Shown: one piece after another, positions 50,509-59,322 of the stretch | How positions within the stretch are numbered: the stretch's first letter is position 1 | Layout of the letters: the number at the start of each line of letters is the position of its first letter | Position numbers and translations under genes: made by a program | Source: Agrostemma githago | Taxonomy: Eukaryota; Streptophyta; Magnoliopsida; Caryophyllales; Caryophyllaceae | Direction: 5' to 3' | Assembly: GCA_958450325.1 (NCBI GenBank) | Contig: OY288244.1 | Location: 36,207,424 to 36,271,423, forward strand | Length of the DNA: 64,000 nucleotides | The notes under the pieces: generated by a model | The model's input: the letters and a program-made list of their open reading frames with translations, nothing else | Told to the model about the DNA's origin: nothing | Databases searched by the model: none

Positions 50509-53500
50509 TCAGACGTAGTATTTCTTTAAAGTGTCCGCATTCCAGTGAGCATGCAGTTCTTGCCCTTCAAGGTTGGCGATTTTGTATGTGCCTGGTCCCA
50601 GGACTCGAGTCACTTGGTATGGACCCTCCCAGTTGGCACTCAGCTTCCCATGTTCTCTTGACTTTCCAATCGCCTGCGTCTTTCTCAGAACCAGCTCACC
50701 CATCTGGAAGTTCCTCTGTCGGACTTTGGTGTTGAAGGCTTTCCTCATTCGTTGCTGGTAGGCAACGATGTTGGTACTGGCTTCTTCCCTTAGTTCATTT
50801 ACCAGGTCCAAGGCTTCGACCATTGCAGCTTCGTTTTCAGCCTGGTCGTACTGCAGGGAGCGTAGAGAGGGGATCCTTGCCTCAATTGGTAATAATGCCT
50901 CTGCTCCATATACTAGACCAAACGGGGTCTGGCCTGTAGACTCTTTTCTAGTAGTTCGGATTGACCAGAGTATACTGGGGAGTTCGTCAGCCCACCTACC
51001 CTTGCAGTCATCCACCATTTTCTTTAGGCCGTTCAGGATTTGTTTGTTGGCTGCTTCTGCCTGTCCGTTGTTTTGAGGATGACAGACGGCTGAATAGGCG
51101 ACTGAGATGTTGTGGCTTTCCAGCCAGATTCTCAGCGGATCATTATCAAATTGCCTGCCATGGTCAAATACCAACATCTTTGGTAGACCGAACCTGGTGA
51201 TGATATTTCGCCAGACCACTTTCCTGACCGCCGGCTCAGTGATGTTGGGCACTGCTTCGGCTTCCACCCATTTGGTGAAGTAGTCTATGGCGACAATTAA
51301 GAATTTTCTGCCCCCTGTGGCCACCGTGAAGGGTCCTAAAATGTCCATCCCCCATTGAGCGAAGGGGATGGGGGATAGGATTGGCCTGAGCTCCTGGGCT
51401 GGGGCATGGATTGATGGGGCAAAGAGTTGGCATTTCCTGCATTTCTGGGTCAGGCTCTTGGCATCTGCCAGCATGGTAGGCCAGTAGTAGCCTGCCCTGA
51501 GGGCCTTGTGGGCCAGTGATCTCCCCCCAATGTGATGCCCACAAATCCCTGAGTGGATATCCTCCAATACTTCAGCGGCCTGATCTGCCCGCAGGCATTT
51601 GAGCAGGGGATAAGTAAAAGACTTCTTATAAAGTTCTTTATCAATGAGTATGAACCAGGCTGCTTTAGCCTGTATCTTCCTTTTTTGTAATGAGTCTGAT
51701 GGTAATATACCATGCTCCTTGTACCGGATGAAGGGAGTCATCCAGCTTTCTAGCTCTTTTTCCACAGTATTAACCGCTTGACAGGGGTTAGTGGACTTCT
51801 CGTGTAAAACGTCGACCCATACTGATCTCCGGATGTCCTGTAGACTGGAGCTTGCCAGTTTTGACAGGGCGTCTGCTCTGCTATTCTGGGATCGGGGGAT
51901 CTGTTTGACCTCATATGACTTCAGGCCGGATAACTCTCCCTTCACCGTCTCCAGGTACGTGGCCATTGCTTGGTCCCTCGCTTCGTATTCGCCATTAATT
52001 TGGTTGGCGATGAGCTGGGAGTCTGTCGCTAGGACAATCCGCTCTGCCCCTGCGGCTTTAGCTAGCCTGACGCCTGCAAGTACTGCTTCGTACTCTGCTT
52101 CGTTGTTTGATGCTGGGAAGACAAACCTGAGGGCATGCTCAAAGTCAGCCCCTCCTGGGCTGGTCAGTACGATACCTGCGCCTGCGCCGTTGGCAGTCGA
52201 GGATCCATCAGTATGCACGACCCATTCCTCGGCAGGGGTCTCTTCTTCCCCTGAATGGGAGCACTCTGCCAGGAAATCTGCTAAGGCTTGGGCCTTGATG
52301 GCTGTTCTAGGCTGGTAAGATATACCTAGCCCACTCAGCTCAATCGCCCACTTCAGTAGTCTCCCTGATTTTTCAAATTTTTCCAACACCTTCTCTAGTG
52401 GTTGGTCGGTGAGGACTACGACTGGATGCGCGTCAAAGTAAGGTCTGAGCTTCCTGGCGACAATTATGACCGCGTAGGCGGCTTTTTCGACCATCGGGTA
52501 GTTTTTCTCGGCTGCCCCCAGCGCGTGACTTACGAAATATATAGGTTGCTGGGCGCCTGCCTCTTCTCGTAAGATGACCGCGCTGACAGTTATATTGGTC
52601 ACTGCAATGTAAAGGAAAAGCTTTTCCCCTGCTACTGGCCTGGCCAGGGTGGGGAGCTTCTTAAGATGGTCCTTCAACTGTTCGAAGGCCTCTCTCTGCT
52701 CGTTTTCCCACTTGAACTGTTTGTTTCCTTTCAGTATCTTGAAGAAAGGAGTGGCCTTGTCTGCTGATCGGGCGACGAACCGTGCTAGGGCGGCCATGCG
52801 GCCCGTCAGGCGCTGGATGTCTCTAATGGTTTTGGGCTCAGGAAGGTCTAGAACTGCCTGAATTTTCTCAGGGTTGGCGTCTATCCCCCGAGAGCTGACC
52901 AGGAACCCCAGGAATTTGCCGGAGCGGACTCCAAATGTACACTTCTTTGGATTGAGTTTCATTTTGTAGGCGCGCAGGGAGCAGAAGGTCTCCTGCAAGT
53001 CCATCAGGTGCTCTCTGTCCTCTCTGCTTTTTACGATGGCGTCATCAACGTAAGCCTCGATGTTTCTGCCTTTTTGTTTTTCAAACACTTTATCAACTAA
53101 CCGCTGGTATGTAGCCCCTGCATTTTTAAGCCCGAATGGCATCATCTTGTACATGTAGGTGCCTGAACTGGTGATGAACGCGCACTTCACCCTGTCCGGC
53201 TGCCACAAGTATACTTGATGATACCCTGAAAAGGCATCTAGGAAGCTCAGCATGGAATAACCACTGGTGGAGTCTACCATTTGGTCGATTCTGGGGAGCG
53301 GATAGCAGTCTTTCGGGCAGGCCTTGTTGAGGTTTGTAAAATCCACGCACATTCTCCATGCGCCTGACGATTTTTTAACCATGACTACATTCGCCAACCA
53401 TTCTGGGTAGTCACAGACCTCAATAAAATCTGCTTTCAAGAGTTTGTCAATTTCTTCCTTGATTGCTGCGTCTTTTTCTGCGGACATGTTTCGTTTCTTC

Positions 53501-53571
53501 TGTTTTACAGGGCGAGCATCCATGCTTACATTCAGCTTGTGAACGATGCATGATGGATCAACGCCGGGCAT
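50509..53571 (-). CDS. Tat-2 pol: reverse transcriptase, RNase H, archaeal-type RNase H, integrase
   Basis: The frame is open for 1020 codons from MPGVDPS at 53571. It is in the same frame as gag-pro, so initiation at this ATG may not be natural. RT spans about residues 40-230 (WRMCVDFTNLNKACPKDCYP, MPFGLKNAGATYQRLVDKVF), with active site YVDDAIV at 174-180. The first RNase H is about 290-400. A second, archaeal-like RNase H specific to Tat is at 450-575 (WVVHTDGSSTANGAGAGIVL, NNEAEYEAVLAG, IPRSQNSRADALSKLA). The integrase HHCC zinc region is 673-714. The catalytic triad is D743 (WGMDILGPF), D803 (VFDHGRQFDN, usually DNG) and E839 (NNGQAEAANK). The end is HWNADTLKKYYV. There is no internal stop. 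Confidence 0.95.
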   Translation of the reverse strand: MPGVDPSCIVHKLNVSMDARPVKQKKRNMSAEKDAAIKEEIDKLLKADFIEVCDYPEWLANVVMVKKSSGAWRMCVDFTNLNKACPKDCYPLPRIDQMVDSTSGYSMLSFLDAFSGYHQVYLWQPDRVKCAFITSSGTYMYKMMPFGLKNAGATYQRLVDKVFEKQKGRNIEAYVDDAIVKSREDREHLMDLQETFCSLRAYKMKLNPKKCTFGVRSGKFLGFLVSSRGIDANPEKIQAVLDLPEPKTIRDIQRLTGRMAALARFVARSADKATPFFKILKGNKQFKWENEQREAFEQLKDHLKKLPTLARPVAGEKLFLYIAVTNITVSAVILREEAGAQQPIYFVSHALGAAEKNYPMVEKAAYAVIIVARKLRPYFDAHPVVVLTDQPLEKVLEKFEKSGRLLKWAIELSGLGISYQPRTAIKAQALADFLAECSHSGEEETPAEEWVVHTDGSSTANGAGAGIVLTSPGGADFEHALRFVFPASNNEAEYEAVLAGVRLAKAAGAERIVLATDSQLIANQINGEYEARDQAMATYLETVKGELSGLKSYEVKQIPRSQNSRADALSKLASSSLQDIRRSVWVDVLHEKSTNPCQAVNTVEKELESWMTPFIRYKEHGILPSDSLQKRKIQAKAAWFILIDKELYKKSFTYPLLKCLRADQAAEVLEDIHSGICGHHIGGRSLAHKALRAGYYWPTMLADAKSLTQKCRKCQLFAPSIHAPAQELRPILSPIPFAQWGMDILGPFTVATGGRKFLIVAIDYFTKWVEAEAVPNITEPAVRKVVWRNIITRFGLPKMLVFDHGRQFDNDPLRIWLESHNISVAYSAVCHPQNNGQAEAANKQILNGLKKMVDDCKGRWADELPSILWSIRTTRKESTGQTPFGLVYGAEALLPIEARIPSLRSLQYDQAENEAAMVEALDLVNELREEASTNIVAYQQRMRKAFNTKVRQRNFQMGELVLRKTQAIGKSREHGKLSANWEGPYQVTRVLGPGTYKIANLEGQELHAHWNADTLKKYYV

Positions 53572-53640
53572 CTCGTCTTCCGAGTAGGCGAATACGTCTT
53601 TGTTTTCTTTTAGCAGCTTGACCAGCTCAGCCTGGTAGGA

Positions 53641-53643
53641 TTA
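53641..53643 (-). other. Single in-frame stop (TAA) between Tat-2 gag-pro and pol
   Basis: After GADLE the codon is TAA, then the frame continues for 22 codons to the pol ATG, with sense residues typical of Tat (LVKLLKENKDVFAYSEDEM). A CAA-to-TAA change is the simplest explanation. Stop readthrough is the alternative. Confidence 0.7.
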
Positions 53644-55695
53644 TTCCAGGTCAGCTCCTATCAGGACCTGCCTACCTGGCTCCAAGTCCACTAACATGCT
53701 TTCGCCCCCTGGCTCCAGGTGGTCAGGCGCCGAGTGCTCGGCTGGTATTTCGCCTTCCCTGCTGGGGGAACTGTCAGCCTTTCTTTTTCCTTTTCTTTCT
53801 TTTTCGTGTTCTTGCAGGGCCATGGAGTAGCATTGTCTGGCTGACTCTTGGTCCCCGCGCACTTTTCCTTCTAGTCCAAAGTCGGTGACATACGCTATGG
53901 TGAGAGCCCTGATGGAGATGGCCGCCTCGATTTCGTCCAGGGTGGCCCTGCCGATTAGGGCGTTGTAGGCAGATCTTGCATCCACAACAACAAAGGTTGC
54001 CCTGACGTTTCTGGCAGTAGAGCCTTCTCCAAAGGTTACGGGCAGGTCTATGACTCCCATGGGCAGCACGCCTGCTCCACTGAATCCGTATAGCGATCCA
54101 GGGGCAGGTCGTAGGTGCCTTTTTTCCAGGCCCATTTTCTCGAAGGCGTCCTTGTACAGCAGATTCGTGTACGCGCCTGTGTCTACCATACACCTCCGCA
54201 CAATGTGGTCGCTGATCTCTAGGGACAGCACCAAAGGGTCACTGTGCGGGTATACCACGCGCCCTGCATCATCAGGGGTGATGCTTAAGGTCACCCCCCT
54301 TGGACTCCCTGCTTTCTCAGCATAGCAGATCTGGTTCCTTAGTTCACGCATTTGTCTTTTTTGGCCTCTTCGACTGAGCTGGCCCTCAGTGCCCCCTGAA
54401 ATTACATGGATCACCATGCGGTTCTGCACTGACCCTTCGGGTTTTTCAGATACTTCTTTCTGAGACTTATTCTTAGCTGCGTAGTTGGCTAACCATTCGT
54501 TCCTGATTAACTTCTCGATCTCGTCCTTCAGGTGACGGCATTCCTCGGTGGTATGGCCTATGCAGTCGTGGAAAGTGCAGAATTTCTTGGGGTCTCCTTT
54601 CGGGCTGCGAGGCTTGTTCGGGCGATTCCATTTGGCAGTTTCTTTTTCCAGTTCGAAGATCTCTGCCCTGGATTTGTTCAGGGCAGTGTAACTATCGAAC
54701 CTGGGCTGGTAGACTGTGCGCTCTTTCTTGGGAGTGTCTCCCTCCTCCCTTTGCTTGCCTGGCTCACTTCTGCCCCGTCCACCCTGCGGTCCCCCTTGAG
54801 GCCTTGTTTGACCTGCAGGGGTATCCGTCAGGCCGTGGAACTCCTCCTGCAGAATGAACCCTTCCGCAATTTTCCTGGCCATGGCCAAGGTTTCTGGCTG
54901 GGCCCTGATCATCTGGTTTTTCATTTCCCCTGGAAGTAGGGAGATTGTCAGGGCGTAGGCGGCAGTGGAGTCATCGATCTCCCTAACCTGCTGGTAGGAT
55001 AGATCAAATCTTCTCAGGTATTCCCTCACACTTTCACCCTTTTTCTGCTTCAGGGTCATGAGATCGAAACGAGTGAGGCGTCTTCTCTTGTTCCCGGCAT
55101 ACTGTTCGAGGAAGATCTCAGCCAACTCTATGAAGAATCTGACTGACCCCTGGCGGAGGTCCCTGAACCATCCTTGTGCGAGCCCTACCAGGGTGGTTGG
55201 GAAAACTTTGCACCAGATGGCATCATCTACGTCATACATGCCCATGTGGCTCTCAAATGCCGCCAGGTGATCTTCAAGATCTGTCGTCCCATCAAACTTA
55301 ATAGTGGGCATTTTGATTTTTGGAATGGGGTACTCTTGTACCTCAGGGTGCAGCGGGGTTTTTGTGGGCCTGCCTACCAATCGTGACCTGCTTTCCCCAG
55401 ACTGGTTACCGTGAGAATCCCATTGTTTATGGGTCGGTTTCCTCGCACTGGGGGAGCGGTGCCTTGGCGGCGGCCTGCTTGCTGCTTCATCCTCTGTTTC
55501 CGGGGAAATCTGCTTGGGCCTCTTCCTCTGAGAGTGGCAGAGATTCTCACCCTGATGATACCTGGACTCGAGCGGTTGTCCCCGGTTGAGCCTGGATTGC
55601 AGGCTTTGGGATAAGCCGGGGGCCGACTGTTCCTTGGCTGCAGGTGTTAGCCTGGAGAAAACTCCGCCTGGCCTTTCCCCCAAGCGTTTTGACAT
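53641..55695 (-). CDS. Tat-2 gag-protease polyprotein
   Basis: The frame is open for 684 codons. The Retrotrans_gag capsid domain is at roughly residues 135-290 (MPTIKFDGTTDLEDHLAAFE, WFRDLRQGSVRFFIELAEIF, KGESVREYLRRFDLSY). A zinc-knuckle-like motif CTFHDCIGHTTEECRHL is near 380. The aspartic protease (500-620) has its catalytic triad in CMVDTGAYTNLLYKDAFEKM and then YNALIGRATLDEIEA. The C-terminus is basic and acidic, ending in a TAA at 53643-53641 with pol continuing in the same frame. The true N-terminus lies further right in another frame (see 55647-56230). Confidence 0.92.
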   Translation of the reverse strand: MSKRLGERPGGVFSRLTPAAKEQSAPGLSQSLQSRLNRGQPLESRYHQGENLCHSQRKRPKQISPETEDEAASRPPPRHRSPSARKPTHKQWDSHGNQSGESRSRLVGRPTKTPLHPEVQEYPIPKIKMPTIKFDGTTDLEDHLAAFESHMGMYDVDDAIWCKVFPTTLVGLAQGWFRDLRQGSVRFFIELAEIFLEQYAGNKRRRLTRFDLMTLKQKKGESVREYLRRFDLSYQQVREIDDSTAAYALTISLLPGEMKNQMIRAQPETLAMARKIAEGFILQEEFHGLTDTPAGQTRPQGGPQGGRGRSEPGKQREEGDTPKKERTVYQPRFDSYTALNKSRAEIFELEKETAKWNRPNKPRSPKGDPKKFCTFHDCIGHTTEECRHLKDEIEKLIRNEWLANYAAKNKSQKEVSEKPEGSVQNRMVIHVISGGTEGQLSRRGQKRQMRELRNQICYAEKAGSPRGVTLSITPDDAGRVVYPHSDPLVLSLEISDHIVRRCMVDTGAYTNLLYKDAFEKMGLEKRHLRPAPGSLYGFSGAGVLPMGVIDLPVTFGEGSTARNVRATFVVVDARSAYNALIGRATLDEIEAAISIRALTIAYVTDFGLEGKVRGDQESARQCYSMALQEHEKERKGKRKADSSPSREGEIPAEHSAPDHLEPGGESMLVDLEPGRQVLIGADLE

Positions 55696-56230
55696 GGGCT
55701 CCCTGGGCTCATTCTCTCCTGCATTTCTCGGGACAGGCCTCTTTGTTCTCCAGACGCAGATTCCGTTGTGTGAATGGAAAACGCCTGCTGGACAGGTGGC
55801 TCTGGACTGCCGGTAGTAATGCGCCTTTGCACATGTGCATACGCTTGTGCCGTCCTTTTTGCTTTCCTCTGAGCATTCCCGGCGGCGGTTCGCCTCGTGC
55901 CCCCGACTTCATCCCTACCGATTGGGGATGGTTGCCTGGGAGCCGATGCGACCCTGCCTACCAAGTCCTCAGGAGTGAACTCCTGGTTCAGCATCGCGGA
56001 GAAGAAGGCGGCTGTCTGCGCCATCTGAGGTGGGGTCAGATTAAGAGCGTGTCCTGGGCGTGCCCCCAGCTCAGGCGTCACAGCAGTGCTAGGTCCACCA
56101 AGGAGACTGGTTCCCCCTACCCCTAGGATCGTGGCAGGAGGAACTCTCTCCGACTGCGGCATACCATACAGGGGGCCACCGGTGGGACCGTCGGACCCGT
56201 TCCTGCACTGGCATCAACGATTTCTGGCAT
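55647..56230 (-). pseudogene. Tat-2 gag N-terminal region, out of frame with the main gag ORF
   Basis: The probable gag start is the ATG at 56230-56228 (MPEIVDASAGTG), 70 bp after the primer site. Near 56165 the sense frame changes to one that reads MPQSERVPPATILGVGG and GHALNLTPPQMAQTAAFFSA (typical Tat gag N-terminus). It changes again before 55690 into the main gag frame. Two small indels therefore separate the natural start from the capsid. Confidence 0.6.
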
Positions 56231-56298
56231 GATTGTGTTTAGTTTTGTGATTATGAGTGGTTGATTTTAGTGGGTAACTCGTGAGCACAACCGTAAGT

Positions 56299-56316
56299 TC
56301 CCCACAGACGGCGCCA
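56299..56316 (-). other. Primer-binding site of Tat-2
   Basis: The minus strand reads TGGCGCCGTCTGTGGGGA, three bases inside the right LTR. This is a widespread primer site of plant Tat/Athila elements. It fixes the right LTR as the 5' LTR. Confidence 0.8.
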
Positions 56317-56319
56317 AAT

Positions 56320-57009
56320 TGTTCCGGTCACGGAAACAATTCACCCGGCCTTGGATCCGGGTTGTAGGATTGGATTAATAGTGAACCGTTGATCGTTCGA
56401 TTTCCTTCAGCCTCCCCTTCCTCTCACTCCCTTGATCGGACCTTCCCGGCGAGTTGGCCTGCTCCCTGCACAGTGAACGCACAGGGCCTCGGAGGTTGTC
56501 CGAGGAAAACCCTCTCCGATGCCTAAGTCAGTCCGTGAATTGCCTTGACGAACCTAGCTCGTGAGGAACTAGGTGGCGTTTTTAGGAGTAAGAGTCTAGA
56601 GAGAGAAAATCCAACCTCCTTTATGTGGGAAATGGGTAAGTATTTATACCTTCCCACAAGAGAGAGGAAAAGAGAGGGAAGAGGAGGAAAATGAGTGGAT
56701 GCGGGTGCGACACGTGGACTCACCTTGTCCACTCATTTTCCCTTACCTTAGGCAAAATGACGGATGGGTTCTCGGTTCTCCTTTGGTCCTGCCTAGGCGG
56801 GAGTGCCCTGGAAGCAGGCAGGAGGCCTGGTTCGCCCTGCTTGGCAGGCGGCCAGGCTGTGCCAGGCGGCTAAGGGATTAAAGCCATACACTTGGAGGTT
56901 TCAATGATGTTGACGGACAGTCTGCTGGGCAGGCCTTTCCTCTTTCTGGGACTGGTCACCTCGGGGCCTGACTGGCAGGCGGCCCGAGGTAGGCAACCGA
57001 CCCCCATCA
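56320..57009 (-). repeat. Tat-2 5' LTR (right copy)
   Basis: 690 bp, TGTTCCGG to CCCCCATCA. The minus-strand TATAAATA at 56648-56641 is the likely promoter of the gag-pol RNA. Differences from the left copy include single-base changes and two one-base insertions. Confidence 0.93.
56641..56648 (-). promoter_or_regulatory. TATA box in the Tat-2 5' LTR
   Basis: The minus strand reads GGTATAAATACTTACC. The box is conserved at 45005-45012 in the 3' LTR. It is about 360 bp from the minus-strand LTR start. Confidence 0.6.
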
Positions 57010-57533
57010 GTATTAATAAAATGTAGTAACATTGTGACAAGAAGCTTTGTCGGTCCAAAATATGGGGAAAAGGTCTCAATTAATTTTTAAGTTGATAAAA
57101 AGAAGAATCGTAAAATAGTTAAAGGTATTTCAAAGCAATTCGAGTAAACCTCGCGTAAGAAGATACTTATTTACGAAACTTCGTAATAAAATCATAAATG
57201 GCTAACTTTTCGTAAATAAAATTATTTCTAGGTTGAAAATATTATATAAATATATTCAGACACTTGTAGGAAAAGAAATAATTTAAATCCAACTTAAAAA
57301 CATTAACTCGTAGAAAAATAGAATTCCTCGCGGAAAATTAATTAGTTAACGAAGAAAATCCAATAAATAGATCTAAAAGAATTAAAACCTTTTAAAAATA
57401 AAAATAAATATCATTAAATTCGAAAATTAAATTAAAGTTGGAAAAATGATGAAACACAAGCCCGACAGTGACAGAGTTATGACGAAGGCATAACGGAAAA
57501 GATAAAAATGCTAGAAAAATAGCGGGTGTTACA
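57010..57533 (-). repeat. LARD-like element, left LTR, remaining segment
   Basis: It continues the left LTR after the Tat-2 insertion, beginning with the duplicated GTATT and ending GCGGGTGTTACA. It aligns with the right LTR from about 62295 to 62816. Confidence 0.85.
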
Positions 57534-57545
57534 ATCCTCCCCACT
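57534..57545 (-). other. Polypurine tract of the LARD-like element
   Basis: The minus strand reads AGTGGGGAGGAT immediately before TGTAACACCC of the left LTR. Confidence 0.75.
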
Positions 57546-59300
57546 AAAACAAAGTTTCGTCCTCGAAACTAATAATAAGTAGAAAGGAAACAAGATTACC
57601 CCACTCGAAAAGGTGAGGATACAATTTTCGCATATAAATTTGCTTTAAAAGAAAATTTTACAACCTTCAAAGTGATACGAAATCGAAGGCAAATATTTAT
57701 TCCAAGAAGAATTGGGCTAACCAACCCGACGTTTAAAATCTTTTGATTAAATCGTAAAGTAAAGTTATTTGATAAAATAACAACGTTAAATAACATTTGT
57801 AAACAAAGTCGAAGAAAATAGGGTAACCAAAACACTTTCAAAACAAAGTAAGATAATTTGATTAAGAAATGCGATAATATTTCGGTTTTATGACGAAACA
57901 AAATTTAGTTTTGAGAAATCAAATTTTGTAGTTGGTAAAAATCGAAGCACTCATCAAACATTTTGAATAACAGATTCAAAAGTTCACCGACAATAAAACG
58001 AAAACTAATTTCAAAATGTTAGAATTACGAAAATGTTATCAAAGTAATTATGAAAGTTTTCAAAAATGTTATCAAACCCGAACATTCAAAATGATTTGGA
58101 CAATGTTAAAATGTTTTACGTAATAATCTTTTAGAAATTGAAGTATTTGGAAATATGAAAGTCTTCATAAAATTCCGGTCGCCTAAAAAAAATCAAAAAT
58201 TGAAATAATTTCGAAATAATTTAAAATAAATTATCAAGGCATTTTGATATAGATCTAAATATAAATATCAACCAAAGATAAAACAAAAGTGAAATATAAA
58301 CTTCTTAAATATAATTCAAAAATGTTAATTTTCACGATATCCGAAAAGCTTAAGACAGTCAAAGTTTTTACAAAACAGGCAATTTCACAATTAGAAATTA
58401 TAACTCAAAATGTTAAAATTATATGATAATCCATTTTTTTTAAAACTAGTCAAACTTTTTTTATAAAATTGGGAGTTCAAAATAAAAAAAGTTAACGGGT
58501 AAATAGAACAAGGATAAAAAAATAAAAAATAAGAGTTTTCAAAATCGATAAAGGTCGAATGGATTAGCAGCAGATGCGGTAACAGAATTCAATAGAAGCA
58601 GAAAGGAAGATGGAGTTGAGAGTCAGAAAGAGCCCTCAAGGATTATTGAAGAAGTTAACCATCTCGAGATTCCTAGCACGACTCTCACAAACACGGGTTC
58701 GCTAAGACAGAATCCGGTATAACCAAAGAATCTCAAGAGAAAGATGGTAGAGTAGTAGAATATAACAAGGATTCACCAAGCGGATGAAGAAGAGAATATA
58801 AAAGAGAAGAAGTAGAAGAAGTAGAGGAAGGAAGAAAAGAGTCGATGATCCTATATTACTAAGTTCTTGAACCAGAGGAAAATCTTTGGGCCTCCAGAGT
58901 TCACGTGGGATCCAAAGTGATTTCACATCTGAGTTGCACCGTGAAGGAACTAGGATTTACTCTTGATCATCTAGCCTGTAGCTTAAGTAAACTGAATCGG
59001 AGCTAAAAGTCACCATCGGCATCTTTCTTGGAGCACCATGTTGTCCACTCGATTCAGCAGGCATTGAGAGTGTTATGTAGGTCCCGTCCCAATTTGGAGG
59101 AGCATCATGTCAATATCTTGTCCACTCATCATCTTCTTTGACATATAAAACAAATATTCAATGCTAATCATTGTGTTTCAAGAACATGAAGGCTAATCAC
59201 ATAAGTCCTTACTTGTTTCTACCCATCTCTAATAATATTTTTATTTACTGTTTAAATAATTTACTGGTATTTTCCTTAATTTCAGGTGTAAGCGTTGGGA
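57546..59300. other. Interior of the LARD-like element, non-coding
   Basis: AT-rich sequence without an open frame longer than about 100 codons and without gag, protease, RT or integrase motifs on either strand. A purine-rich stretch (AGAAGAAGTAGAAGAAG and similar) lies at 58785-58840. The part from 58560 to 59100 is less AT-rich and could be a captured fragment, but I recognise nothing. Confidence 0.6.
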
Positions 59301-59320
59301 GCAGTGATGCTCTGATACCA
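59301..59320 (-). other. Primer-binding site of the LARD-like element
   Basis: The minus strand reads TGGTATCAGAGCATCACTGC two bases inside the right LTR, matching initiator tRNA-Met. Confidence 0.85.
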
Positions 59321-59322
59321 TT

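Larger units (their letters stand above)
44686..57009 (-). mobile_element. Tat-2: Tat-lineage Ty3/gypsy retrotransposon with antisense cargo genes, 12.3 kb
   Basis: The LTRs are 44686-45373 and 56320-57009 (about 690 bp, differing at roughly eight sites by eye), flanked by perfect GTATT (44681-44685 and 57010-57014). From the right on the minus strand: primer site, gag-protease, an in-frame stop, then pol with RT, two RNase H regions and integrase. To the left of pol are a 124-bp tandem array (49510-50262) and two plus-strand units, a two-exon gene (46889-49251) and a small acidic ORF (45893-46308). Pol and most of gag are open, so this copy may be near-functional apart from frame changes in the gag N-terminus and the gag-pol stop. 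Confidence 0.94.

Noticed and set aside
51791..52318. Plus-strand 175-codon ORF opposite Tat-2 pol
   Set aside because: Shadow of the pol frame on the opposite strand; no independent signals, unlike the antisense genes outside pol.
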